A stretch of DNA of 64,000 bases, taken from Ptiloglossa arizonensis. Lineage: Eukaryota; Arthropoda; Insecta; Hymenoptera; Colletidae. Made by a program: the position numbers and the translations under genes. The stretch lies in contig NC_135050.1 of assembly GCF_051014685.1 (NCBI RefSeq), positions 1,240,001 through 1,304,000 on the forward strand. The letters are read 5' to 3'. Of the stretch, positions 12,366 through 24,600 are shown in pieces. Numbering within the stretch: position 1 is the first letter of the stretch; each line of letters begins with the position of its first letter. Under the pieces are notes generated by a model. It saw only the letters and a list, made by a program, of their open reading frames with translations, had not been told where the DNA came from and ran no database searches.

Positions 12366-15300
12366 AAGTGTCTATGCGAAAACTCTTCGCGTCATTCGTA
12401 TACGTTGAAATCGCTTTCGGTATTGCGTCCACGATTTATGAAACATCGTGTACACAGAGTTAACGCGAAATTACGATCGAAAAGGAAACGACTTGGATTG
12501 TTTTCTTTACCTCACTCGCGAAAATTCCGCGTCCTTAGCTCGTCACGCGCGTTACGTGATCGATGGCAATGTTTAACTTGAACAGGAAAAAACTCGGCAC
12601 GTGTCGCCACGGGGAAATTTTATGTGCAACCTCGACACGTCGATGGCCGACGTGTTTGTTTCCAGCGTCACGTTTCGAACAAGTACGATCGTTCACGAGT
12701 AATTAATTATTGGCGCAGGCGTTTCGATCGATTATTCCTTGCTTTTCTCTCTCGTACTTTTCAACAGATTTCGTATACGGCTATTCAGTGACCGCTATTG
12801 TTACCTCGCTGACGTTCGTTTTGTCCCCAATCCGTCGTTCACATTGTTGCTGCGCAAAATCTCGAATAGATTGTTTCCCACGATGTACGTAGGTATCGTT
12901 GCTAATGTAATACTTTCGATGGATCGATCTGTTTTAAAAATATATACAAACTTTGATTCGATGCAAATGATCGTTCCGATCAAATTTTTTAATTTATAAT
13001 TCATTCATCATCCGTACCCTAGACTTTTTAAATACACGTGTATTTATCCAACGGAACAATTACATATCCTTACGTCCGCGTACTTGGGTTGTTTTAAATT
13101 ATTCATTTTATAAACCTTAACGTTCTTTAGTGTCTATTTTTTAACTTAAAGTTTTAAACAACTTTTCGCAAATACTGTACCGTAAATGCAGAATTCTTTC
13201 ATTCGTTCCCCTTTCGATTGATTATTCGTATCTTCCTTCCGATTTTCTTTTTACGCAATATTTCTTATCCAATTTTCAATTTTTCTTCCCACTTTTTCTC
13301 ACATTCCTTCGCGCATACAATACGTGTATCAAATTTTCTTCCCACACAGTCTACAATTTAGATCTCCATTCCAGTACCATCTTTTTGTCAGAAGGAACTA
13401 CTCTTTCGATGCTTCTTCGACATTAGGATCAGTCCAGCAGCTCTCCGCTATGTCTTATATTTAATGTCTAATGAATTTCTTATATACATACAGCTTTCGC
13501 AAGGTTTATTGTACGATACATGTTCTTGTGTATCAAAATACGTAACTTTAATTATTTATATCCCCAAAGCTTTCGAGTATCTACGTTTAATATTTTACAT
13601 ACGTCAAAATGGATCGCTCTATTATTCTCTAAAAGCGCGTTAAAATTGAAGCCGAACAATTCGTGTCCTCTTCTAAATATTCGCAAGTATGCATTTGTGT
13701 CTCACATTTCCAAGCTCGGATTAAAATTAAATTCCCAAAATTTAAAATTTTTGGGACTCAGACTCCTAGCGAATAAAAGAAAACAACAAGAAACTATTGT
13801 ATAGACATTTAATTGAAATTCTTCAATTATGTGGAAGGTACGAAGGTTTAGAACAGACACCCTCTGACATTCCCTTTCATCCAAGCATATTTTCTTTTGT
13901 TCCTGAGAGATTTTTCCGATGTCCAGGGACATTTTCGGAAAATTTCTTTAGAAAATTTCCTTTGGAACGTTTCTTTCGGAAAATTTCTTTTAGAAAACTG
14001 TTTTAGAAAATTGTATTCAAAAACTTTTTTTCCGAAAAATTCCCTGGCATCCCTGTATGCATCATTTTTGCGCACGGGGTAGACGATTTCGAAGTCGAGA
14101 ATATTCTGTTTGTTCGCGTAAACAGCCACGGCTAGACTCGCGCCACGAGAGGAGTGTATTCACTCGTCTCATGGCGGAGGGCTTTAATTACTCGTGCGCG
14201 GTAATTAGCAGGTGGTAAAGACGGCCGTCTGTGTGTACGTTTAGCCCAACGCGGTGTGCGTTTGATCGTTCGTTCCGGGAATACATTTTACCGAGTTTTG
14301 TTCCAGATATCGCTGTACAAGTGTAATTTATCACGAGTGGAACGATTCGATCTAAGCATGCGGTTTGTCGGATCACTGAAAGATTACACGCGTACGTTTC
14401 GATCAGGTTCGCTGAACATCCCATTTTTAGAATACATTGAATCGAAACGTATTCCATTGACTACGAACACATTTATCGATTATTTTAATTCATTTTTCGC
14501 AAGATCCCTTTTTCAAACACTCGCACGTTGTTCAAAAAGAAGTATTTTATTTTTGCATTTTATCAAATATAATTGGTTTCACTTCCTCAAAAATATGAAA
14601 ATGTTTTCAGAGAAGAAAAGATTCTTCTTTCATCTCTTACGTGAACTTTATTCTTTTCATTTTCGATCGTGAACTTTAATGTATGGACAATCATTTATTT
14701 CTACATACGAGAGAAAAAGAAAGCGCGAACGTATCTTCGCTCTTAAGGGAAATATGTTAATTTTAAAAAATATCTCCGACAACGCTTATTTCTCAGGGTA
14801 TTCCGAGGCACTCGAAGAACTTGTAAGATACTAAAAGATTTGAAGCGCTTACAAGAAATGAATCCTAATAAAATAATGCACGCTTAACTTTCACAAGATT
14901 CGAGAACTACTAGTAGTGAAAGTTTCGTGCTCAGGGTAGCGTATTTTTCATAAAATCGAACTCGAATATTATTCGACGAAAAAGAAAATAGTTATAACAA
15001 GAGAAAGGGAGGTAGATATAGATTGCACGTCGAACGAGGTAGATATAGTAGCACTTTAAAAGGATATCGCTGTGATAAAAAAAAATAATCATTGAATGTA
15101 CAAAGTTTTATTTTCTATAGTTTTCGCGCGACTCTTTGGATCGTTCCCATTAAAATGAGTCCAAACACGACACAAATCAGACTACGTTTAATTGACTTAA
15201 TATATGCAATATTACACGATACGTAACGTGTCTTTCCGTTCTACTGGGTCAGGTTTCGTTGAGTTCGAGACACTGAGTGGAAGCGATTAGGGTAGTGGAT

Positions 15301-15991
15301 AATCGTGGAAAGTTAACCGTGTATCGCTGTACTTGTAAACTTTCGAATAACGTTACTGTTATTTACAACGCTACAAAATAACAAGTAAACGGACAAACTA
15401 TTGAATATTTTTACTTTCCCGTCAATTTGACACATCTCTCGCGCGGAAGATTATTACATTATTCGGTTGTTTATAGAAAAATTAGAGACTTTGCGACTTA
15501 TATTTTTTGAATACGAAGTATACACGGTACGATTAATGGTAAAATATGCAACAAAAAGGTGTGACGATATTTATTGCAAAAGGAGCCTTGTGCGTTACTC
15601 CGATACATATAATTCTCACGATATATCAATTCCTTTGATGGATAGTTCATTGCTTTGCAATTGTTACGCGACAATTATGCATTCATTGTATAACCATTTC
15701 AGAATGCAATTAGACACGTATAGCTTCGAATATCAAAATTTGATACGATTTCGAAGAAGAGGAGATACGTTACGTTACATCTTCACTTTGTTATTTTCAT
15801 TATCGCGAGACAAAGCTAGAAACGATAAGATCGAAGCGAAACGAAATCGAACACGTACGAAAGAAATCGGATACTTCGATAATCTATTGTATAAATATTT
15901 ATTTTCTCATTTTCTATCCGATAATTAATAAAATTCATTACTTATCTTTTAATTTCATTGATATATATATATATGGATATATATGTGTGTG

Positions 15992-16456
15992 TGTATTTAA
16001 CATTTCAGGATATAATTTGTTCGTTTTGTTACAATTTATCTTTTTTTTGCCAAGTAATAAATGTTATTCCCCATGGACCCTCCTGTCTACGACGTGCATT
16101 CTAACAATTTGTTACGTTAATCTAGAATAAAAAATGAAACAGAGTTATTCTCGTAATAGATCTACGCATCGTATGAATCTAAATCCTGTTTATAAAATAT
16201 AAATATCAACGATAATACCCGATTCTGGAATTTCTCTGTAAATTCGAGAGAAATTCGTACAATGTTTAGTTCTACTACGAAAAAAAAACTCCGTTTAATT
16301 TTATTGCTCTAGATACCCGTAAAAAATGCAAGCTACGCGTCATAGACAAGAAGATCCATGAAGAATAACATTTATTACTTTACGAAAAGTCGATAAATTG
16401 TAACAAAAAAAAAAAAACTATATATATATATATATACATATTTTGAAATGTAAATA
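15992..16456. repeat. Long inverted repeat, ~145-bp arms
   Basis: The left arm 15992-16137 is the imperfect reverse complement of the right arm 16300-16456. Conserved blocks include GTTACAATTTATC, AGTAATAAATGTTATTC and TCTA(C/T)GACG. The ~160-bp loop has no ORF. TA-rich simple repeats flank both outer ends. It is probably a foldback MITE; its superfamily was not determined. Confidence 0.75.
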
Positions 16457-17154
16457 TATATCAACGAAAAGTTTCATCGACGTTTCACGTTATAGTAAAG
16501 TTGTCAAGAATCACTTTTATTTCAACGTTTCACTCAAGTCTCCGGCCTTAAGTTGATAAAATAAGGGATGAACGAGGAAAGGAGAAATCTTTAGGTCACG
16601 TTTCACCGTCTGGTATCGTTATTGTGGTCAAAGTATTTACGCTTTCGAGGCGACGAATAGCTGACGCACGAGTATCGGCAATTTGCTCTTCAATATTCAT
16701 GGTCCCGGGAAAAGGCAGAGGATGGTTAGGCGTAGGAGCAGAAAGCCCCCCAAGTGTAAGTTTTATGAGAAACGACATTGCTGGAGTCATCAATAATGCG
16801 CCGGGGACTCGTGACTTTTCACGTCGGTGCTATTTACGTCGGAAAATCTATAACGGGGCAGAGGACGTGGCGTGTCGGGTTATTGACTGAAACGGTCGTT
16901 GTAAAGCGTTACGTAAAGTCTGGTACGACTGTGGGCGTGCTTGATGCTGGCTACCGATCGTTTCCGCCTCGAGAAATTCCACGAGTCACGCGCTAATCGA
17001 TGAACACGTGCTCGTCACCTGTAACCCATTGCACAGTCAGCCACATGAGATTTCGTTCGACGGATCCTCTTGGATCTTCGATAACGTCGGAACGATCGCT
17101 TTCTTACCGAACCTCGAAGTTCGTTCTCGAAGTATATGCGTCGGGTTCAAATAC

Positions 17155-17860
17155 ACGGAAGAATCGAGCAGTTTGCATGTACCGAGTAGCTCGAAAGAAA
17201 CGAATAATTGAAAAATACAAACTAGCTCGAAAGAATCGAGTTGCTTAAAGCTACCGAGTAGCTCGAATCGAAGTACCGAGTATCGTTCGAAAAAATCGAG
17301 TAGCTCGAAAGAATCCAACAGCTCGAAAATATTGAGTAGCTCGAAAGAATCGAATAGCTCAAAAATACCAAGTACCTCGAAAGAATCTAGCTGCTCGATA
17401 GTATCGAGTAGCCTGGATTCAAATATCGAATATAGTTCGAAAAAGCCGTGCAACTCGAAATAATCGAATAACTCGAGAACACCGAGTTGCTCAAAAATAT
17501 CAAGTAGATCGAATCGAAACGAGCGCAGTTGGAGAAAACCGAGCTGCTCGAAAGAATCGAATAGCACAGAAATACCAAGTAGCTCGAAAGAATCGAGCTC
17601 TTCGGATGTGTACTTCAATCGCGCGCGATAGTATACACAGCTATTTCAAATAACGTATGACCCGTTTAAAGCATTCGCAAGCTTCGATTCTTTGGAGCTA
17701 CTCGTTTCAATTCGACTCGCTCGTATCGTTCGAGCCGCTCGGTTTTTTCGAGTTCTCGAGATGGAGCTAAAATCCGAGTCTCGACTCGGTTCGAATTTCG
17801 AGTTACTCGAATACGGAACAATCTCTATACGGAGCATCGTTGGAACGAATTCGATAAGCG
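17155..17860. repeat. Foldback-like locus 1: opposed minisatellite arms
   Basis: A degenerate ~20-bp minisatellite with the core GAGTAGCTCGAAAGAATC runs from about 17155 to 17605. After a ~75-bp spacer the reverse-complement motif (GGAGCTACTCG, TTTTTCGAGTTCTCGAG) runs from about 17680 to 17850. Long terminal inverted repeats built from short tandem units resemble Foldback elements of Drosophila; that comparison is an inference. A 193-codon minus-strand frame across the array is a translation of the repeat and is not called as a gene. Confidence 0.65.
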
Positions 17861-18302
17861 ACGGAATGAATTTCAAATTTCGTTCCGACTTGTTGCGGAA
17901 TATGTACTTGTAATCGTCAGCCTCGGCTCCAGTTGACAAGTTACGAGGCGAATCGATCTTTTGCTCGAATTAGTCCCGACTCTGATCGCGCGGGCGATAT
18001 TTTCCGAAAATGCTTCACGGTTTAGGCTCGATGTAAACCTATGTTTCGTTTTTTTTCTTACTCTTCCAATCGAGAACAACGTAGACAAACATACGATTTG
18101 TTTGGATGGTCTTTTTGAGAGAACTCGAAAAGAGAACTTGTCTCGAGTGTTTTGAAAACATTGCGTCGAGTAAGTTCTTTACTTTGACATCATCAGTATG
18201 CGCAGAAGTTAAGCGAATCCTTATAGTCGTGTTAACCGTTTGGTCACCAAAGGACCTAACACTCGGATGTCGAAGCAAACACGAGCTTCGTTAGAACGCA
18301 TT

Positions 18303-18475
18303 CATAGATTATTAGTTAAAACTAAAATACACTGCTTTATTACAAGACATTTATAAATTATTAGTTAAAATTAATATACACTGTTTTATTACAAGGCATT
18401 TACAGGTTATTAGTTAAAACCAAAATACACTACTTTATCGCAAGGCTTTTATAGATTATTGGTTAAAATTCACAG
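18303..18475. repeat. Tandem array, 49-bp unit, ~3.5 copies
   Basis: ATTAGTTAAAA recurs at 18311, 18360, 18409 and, as ATTGGTTAAAA, at 18458, so the period is exactly 49 bp. Each unit includes ATACACT..TTTAT..CAAG. Confidence 0.9.
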
Positions 18476-19015
18476 ATATATCCATAGTTTTCAGTTTCTC
18501 GAATCGATACTTTAGAAGTATATTTATTCGACTCGCTTTCGATAGGTACAACTTCAGAAGTTTTGACTGAAAAATCCCACTCGCGACAATAATTTACAGA
18601 GCGGTATAATGAAATTTCATTTTTATCTGTTGTTTTCTTGTACGTGGATATACAAGATACGTAACAAAGAATGAAAACGAGATCGAAAGATTGGCTGCCA
18701 ACCAAATCTAAACCGTGATTCGCTACAACAAAACAAGATATATAGAGAGATCAAATTTAAGAAGATGACTAACCAAAAGTTCGAGTATGGTCAATATTGA
18801 AACTGTAGTTAGATGTTTAGACCCGAGAGATTCGAAACGCGCTACATTTAAACTACGGTGACAAAAGGCGACTTCGGAATTTTTTAGCAGGTGCAAACGT
18901 GGAAGCTTTCAGTGGAATACAGATGACGCGTGTTCTATATTATTACGAATTTCATTTATTTCAAGTGAACGGAGTTTTTTGAACGACTTACGGTACAAAT
19001 CGGTTTGACTCTAAA

Positions 19016-19555
19016 TACTAACAATTTTTAAATAAGGCTTTGGTTCGTACCTATCGCGTTTCTTATAGTTACTCTTTACTTTAGCCGATACTAATTTATG
19101 AGGACGAATTCAGAATTTCTTAGCTCTAACATCTATTCAGATTAGCCTTGACTGTGACAATTTACTTTGAAATAGATATTTTCAGATTCTGATTACTAAC
19201 AATTTTTAAACGAGGCTTTGGTTCGTGCCCATCGCGTTTCTTATAATTACTCTTTACTCCAGCCAATATTAATTTATGAGGACAAATTCAGAATTTCTTA
19301 GCTCTAACATCTATTCAGATTAGCCTTGACTGTGACAATTTACTTTGAAATAGATATTTTCAGATTCTGATTACTAACAATTTTTAAACGAGGCTTTGGT
19401 TCGTACCCATCGCGTTTCTTATAGTTACTCTTTACTCCAGCCGATACTAATTTATGAGGACGAATTCAGAATTTCTTAGCTCTAATATCTACTCGGATTA
19501 GCCTTGACTGTGACAATTTATTTTGAAATAGTTTTATCCAGACCTGACTAAAGTA
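19016..19555. repeat. Tandem array, 178-bp unit, three copies
   Basis: TACTAACAATTTTTAAA begins at 19016, 19194 and 19372, an exact 178-bp period. Identity is high, including GCTTTGGTTCGT and TTATGAGGAC. No ORF is maintained. Confidence 0.92.
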
Positions 19556-20434
19556 AAAGAAAAGAAAATGTAACGTTAAAGCTTAGTTTTCTAAGTGCTT
19601 CAAGGCGGATTTTTAATACAGTTCGCGTTCTGTTGAAACCCGCGCGAATGTGAAAGCGACGAAAGTTATTCGGACACGACATCCTTTCTGCCATTGCCGC
19701 TATTGTTCGTGGAACTGTCGCGGGAAATTTCTTTTCGTTGGAACATCGTGTGTCATGGTTGCAATCTCGACAGGAATTCACGATCCTTACGTGACTGCCG
19801 CTGTAAAATTCTCTGAATTATTTCGCAACTTTTCAACGTTATTTAACTCGGTCTTACCAGGTGATAATTACAAGCTCCCTGGAAAAGCAAACATTCGCGA
19901 AGAAACGTGTTAATGGAGCCGAAACGGTTAAATGTCAGGTTAGAGTAATAAGTTTGTTCGCATCTTCGAGACTGGAGCGTTGTGTTAAAACGCGAGTACT
20001 TTGCACACGCCATCGGTTAATTTTGATTTAAGTTTGTCTAAATATAAGTCAACGCGATGTTCTTTCCGAATTAACGACCATTTGGTTGTTAATTTCTTTC
20101 GAGAATGGAAAAATAAATAGAATGGAAATAAATGTTTGCAATGTGCACGATAATGCGATTAACCAACGTGACATTCTAAGCGTAAAAACGGTGAGTTCGG
20201 TTTCAGAGAGGGGAAATATTTGTCGCCTCTTTCGAGAAATTGGATTAACGTAAACTTTTGTAAAAAAAAAAAAAAAAAGAAAAAAGAAAAAAAAAAGAAA
20301 TAATGCGAATAATTACGCGTACGAGTCTTTTTACGGTAAAAACGAATGCTTGTCCGCGCGCGCAATGCGCCGAACGTTCCAAAAGATGACGCAAGTTATA
20401 GCACAGGGCTCCTATACATTATTTATGTCGTTGC

Positions 20435-20724
20435 AATATTAAAAATATTCGTACGAATACATTACTCGAGCCGATACATCGAACGATTGATTTTCGATTC
20501 AAACGTGCGCGTTTCGTTGTTTCTTTTCACCCTCTACGATAGATCCTGCAAGGACGAAATATACAGGATAGGAATATTGGTCAATGTTCGATTAAAAAAA
20601 TTCGTATTCATTATTCGAATCAAAACATCCAACGATCGAGCGTCGATTCGAATATACACGTTTCATTCTTCTTCGCAGCCTCGATGGTAGATCCTGCAAG
20701 GACGAAATATACAGGATGGGAATA
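20435..20724 (+). repeat. 149-bp tandem duplication spanning a cwo exon border
   Basis: The segment around 20435-20575 is repeated at about 20585-20724 with a 149-bp offset. GATCCTGCAAGGACGAAATA is identical in both. The downstream copy carries a pyrimidine tract and CGCAG acceptor plus the ATG of the distal cwo exon. The upstream copy has CACCC where the acceptor should be and ATA where the ATG should be. Confidence 0.8.
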
Positions 20725-20808
20725 GGCGCCGGATACTGCGAAGGAAACCTGAACTTTGCCACGGCCTCGGAGGATGACGAGGTTTACACCAAGAAGAAGG
20801 TTTCTAGG
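20716..20808 (+). CDS. cwo: cwo distal alternative first coding exon
   Basis: This encodes 31 residues starting MGIGAGYCEGNLNF and ending EVYTKKKVSR, followed by a perfect donor GTGAGT at 20809. It ends in phase 0, so it joins the bHLH exon at 50838 without a frame change and places KKKVSR directly before QDPMSHR. The ATG has A at -3 and G at +4. A good acceptor (TTCTTCTTCGCAG, ending at 20678) lies upstream, so the exon probably begins at 20679 with a short 5' UTR or further in-frame coding, and a 5' UTR exon would lie upstream. A 13-residue upstream ORF at 20684-20725 overlaps the start. Assignment to cwo rests on the splice phase, strand and acidic/basic content; the 30-kb distance makes it less certain than the core exons. 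Confidence 0.7.
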
Positions 20809-23800
20809 GTGAGTCCTTGATTCACATGTATTACACGTGTCTCGTTATGCGTAACATAGACTATGAAAGGAATGCAATCTAAATATATTAAAGAACGATC
20901 GCCTTGAATATACATATTTGAAACACGTTCAACCGAGGCTCGAATTCGAAGCTTTGGTAAACCGATTTCCGAGCCGAGCGAATATGCATAATATCTCGGT
21001 ATTCGTAACGTATATTTCGGTGAATGTATCGCGGCGTTTTACCATAATTCACGGTAAAAGAGTTCTTTCTAACAGATTTTTTGTTCATCGCTCGGTGTAA
21101 TTTCCCTTAACGCGTCTGTATCGTATCGATTTTCATACCTCGTTCGTTGCATTCTATTAACAAGTCACTTAGCAATGAGCGAAGCTGGAAGTGAAAGTCT
21201 TCCGTTTTAGACAAAAACAAATAGCCGATAAAAGACCAACGTTTTCACGAGAGGTCGAGCACGGTAGTGGGGGGGTCAGAGTTTCCACCGTGAGATCGTT
21301 ACCTCGATAGTTGCATAAACTCCGATACTCGCAGGAAATTTCAGAGCTGTTTTTTCGCAACTCTCGGGATTCTGCTGTCTCTGTTGATAGTCACGTTTCG
21401 ATTTTCAACGTATACACGCACTTGCGTCACTCCTCCACGACTTACAACAGAGTTGTGCAACACAGAAGGAACGTTCGGTAACTTGAAAATGGAAAGAAAT
21501 TTGAATCGTTGCACGAAACGTAATTCAAGTGATCCTATCAACGAGTCCATTTTTTGTTTCGTCGAAGAAGAGATTTCAAAGATTCACACTCCCTTGAACA
21601 AAATATGAATTTACATATTATCGTAAATATCTTTCCAACCAATATCGGATAGGAAGAAAAGTTCGATACAAAATTTCGTATTATTCGACCTCCCAAAAAT
21701 GTTCAGGTGGAAGAGCACAAATTTTGAAAAATAATTCTCCAGCAATTTTTTACTACCGTATTACGACACACGAAACGTTACAAAATATTTTGTATCGTAT
21801 CTTCCCCATATGGTTTCAAAGATACGTATACTCGTATCGGAGTTTTTTCTATATCTCTGGAATCGTTTCTTCGACAATTCAAAAAATAGATCCAGTGGTA
21901 GAGTCACTTGAAGCACATTTGTGCAAGTTTCATAGGCCTCGGTCGGGCCTGTAGCGAGCTACGAACGAAGAAAGTGGAATAAACGCGATAGGCGAGCGTG
22001 GCTACTGGGCCATCGGTTGTGCAGCCCTGGTTTACAATAAAAGAATTCATCGTGGTAGAGTTCACTCGCGAGTAAGAGTTCATCCACTCGTTGTAATACT
22101 TTTCAACACGAGCGAAGCATATCAATTCACGATGTATAGCGGATAGCGTGGCTGTTGATCGTAGCTATGGAACATTGCTCGATGCATTGGCTCAACCGGC
22201 GCATCGACGCTGACAAAATAATCAAGGGTAACAAAGGACGATGACGCAAAGCATCGGATCGGTCTAGACTCGAGACGCGCATTGGTCGTGCTGAGTGACG
22301 CAATGCAGGATTTTGTCAACAACGTGAAATAATTGCACACTGCACATTGTCGCGTGATGCGCGTGACGCAGGATCAACTGAAGCGAAAGCTGCGTGGGGT
22401 TTCCTGTATGCGACTGATTCCTCCGCGATCTTATTTCGCGAGACGTCCACGGTAAGTAGTGTAGTCTTGTCCCTTTTCATTGTACAGGACAAATCGTACG
22501 TATACGAAAACAAAATTAGAAAACGAAATTTAAAGAGATTCGAGAAGAGAGGGATTGGACGATATATCGATGTACCATCGATCTACCATAATCGAAACTA
22601 CATAAAAGTGTCGATTTCGATACTTTAGTAAAGAAGTAGATCTTGGTTAGATCTGGGTTAGGTTATAATCGATATAGTTCGCGTAATTTTTAACTAATTT
22701 ATAAGTACTTGGAATAAATATATAAATTTAGATCCGATTTAGTCACAACTTGTTAAATAATATCCAATATTATACTACATGTATATTCCTCTCATGGATC
22801 TCTCAGCCATATATATATATATTATTATTAATGATATAACCGAGCAATGAAGAGTCTCTTTGGGTCTGAAAAGATCCAGGCGTGGTACGACGAGAGTGAA
22901 TCGATATCGTTTACGCGATATATTTTCGTACAACGATAATCGAATATAATAGCGCCGATGTTCGAGGCAACGAACGAAGCTGAAATCGCGTTTCTGAGCA
23001 CGCTGCGCTTCGCAACTCAGCTCCGTGTACCGCGCGCGTCACACTGCGCGACTAGTCTTAAGGCATAGTTCCACTTGCGTAACCTGCATACGTCACGAAT
23101 CGCGACCGAAACGCGTTAAAATGGTTTCTTCGAATAGGTACCGCCCACGTATAGTCGTTATAATCGTGTTCCGACGATATTATCGCGTAACGATTTATTC
23201 CGAGACGAGTACGTTATAATCGTCATTCGAGTCGCAACAATGATCGTACGGCAGCGTCACACTGTCTATAATCGCGTTAAATGGTAACCACCGTGCACGT
23301 TTTGCAATTATCGTTCGAATGGTCGTATCAACCGTACTCGGGGAAATTACCGTCCGAAAACTCGGTTACGTCGTTTCGATTACGAACCGTTACGCAAGTA
23401 GGGTTGCGGCTTCGGGTTAAACCGTGCGCGGCTTCCGATCGTTTTGTCGCTCCGCAGCAAGCACCGTTGCGCGTCTCCGTATGCTCGTTGGACATTCTAT
23501 AATTACATTTATACCGATTATAATCGCGTTCCACAAGCGCCACGGCTTTTCCATCGACGTAATCGTCCCTGGTGTCGCGTTCCGCGAGATACCGGGCGCG
23601 CTATTTTCTCGATAAATGTGAACGCTTCGGGACCAAAATTCACATTTACGAAGAGGAGCATTCGTGAAACTCCACATTTCTGTCGGAGAGGAAGCGAAAG
23701 AGAAAGAGGGACCGAGCAACAAGGCAGCCACCGAAGTTTACAAGCCACTTGTTCGCTCGTAACGTTAACGCAATCGCGCTAAAAAACTTTTCGGTTCGTT

Positions 23801-24289
23801 TTTTCACGAAGCCTTTATCGACATGTTGAATCTTCCCGATTAAAATAAGACGAAATGTGATATTATTTGGACGATGTGAGTAAACATACTTATCCAGAGA
23901 GCGATATCGATTCAATATTTTGCATTCATTGAATAAGTCTCTGTTCCATTCGCACTTGTCCTACGATGCGACGAAGCGTTACTCGGAATCGATGAAACCT
24001 GCTTTCTTTCGGATTTATCGTTCAAGAAACGAGTAAATACGATCTAAATTGCATCGTGTTCGATCACGTTTTAATCGGAAAGATTCGACAAATACAGCAA
24101 TAACGTTTTCATTGACGAAAAGTCGATAACGAGAAAGGTTCGTCTGTGCATTATTATTGTTTCACCGATACAAGCATTTATCCTTTTCGGTTAGCGTTAC
24201 GTTGCAGTCGACCGACGAGCATCTTAAAGTGTCACGTTGATCGCTCGATTGGTTCCAAGGAAATCACCACCCTTTCCGGTAGCGTGGAT

Positions 24290-24600
24290 AAACTATATTT
24301 ATCGTGGACATCGATTTCACATTTATCGCGGATATCGAGCTCGCATTTATCGTGTACCGACGATTCCGCACTTATCGTGTACATCGACGTATCACGGATT
24401 TTTCACGGATCTCGACTTCACATTTATCGCGGATCTCGATCCAAGTTTATCGCGTATCTCGAGTACACGCCGGTCGCGAAATTCTATTTCACGTTTATCG
24501 TGTACCGACGACTCCGCGTTTATCGTGTACATCGACTTATCACGGATCTCGACTTCGCGTTTATCGTGGACCACGGTTTCACATTTATCGCGAGGATATC
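24290..24600. repeat. Minisatellite, ~24-bp units with 148-bp higher order
   Basis: Variants of ATTTATCGCGGATCTCGA recur across 310 bp. A larger unit starting TCGTGTACCGACGA(T/C)TCCGC appears at 24350 and again at 24498, a 148-bp higher-order period. Three overlapping plus-strand frames here are all repeat translations. Confidence 0.85.

Larger units (their letters stand above)
1..20434. other. Gene-free repeat-rich flank
   Basis: I found no convincing coding exon here. Open frames are short, lack recognisable motifs and often overlap tandem repeats. The stretch holds the mariner-type and piggyBac-type MITE remnants, tandem arrays and inverted repeats listed separately below. In the remaining parts (about 1-630, 1057-1889, 3363-3852, 9630-11200, 12370-15990 and 16460-17150) I see only AT-rich unique-looking DNA with homopolymer runs and degenerate A/T repeats, for example near 13900-14030. 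It may include the promoter and 5' UTR of the distal cwo transcript at its right end, but no specific promoter element could be assigned. Confidence 0.6.

Noticed and set aside
15467..15928. 153-codon plus-strand frame
   Set aside because: No motif is recognised, composition is that of the AT-rich background, and no splice or start context supports it.
17037..17618. 193-codon minus-strand frame rich in FELLDSFEQL-like repeats
   Set aside because: It is the translation of the TCGAGTAGCTCGAAAG minisatellite; other frames of the array are also long, and no non-repetitive protein domain is present.
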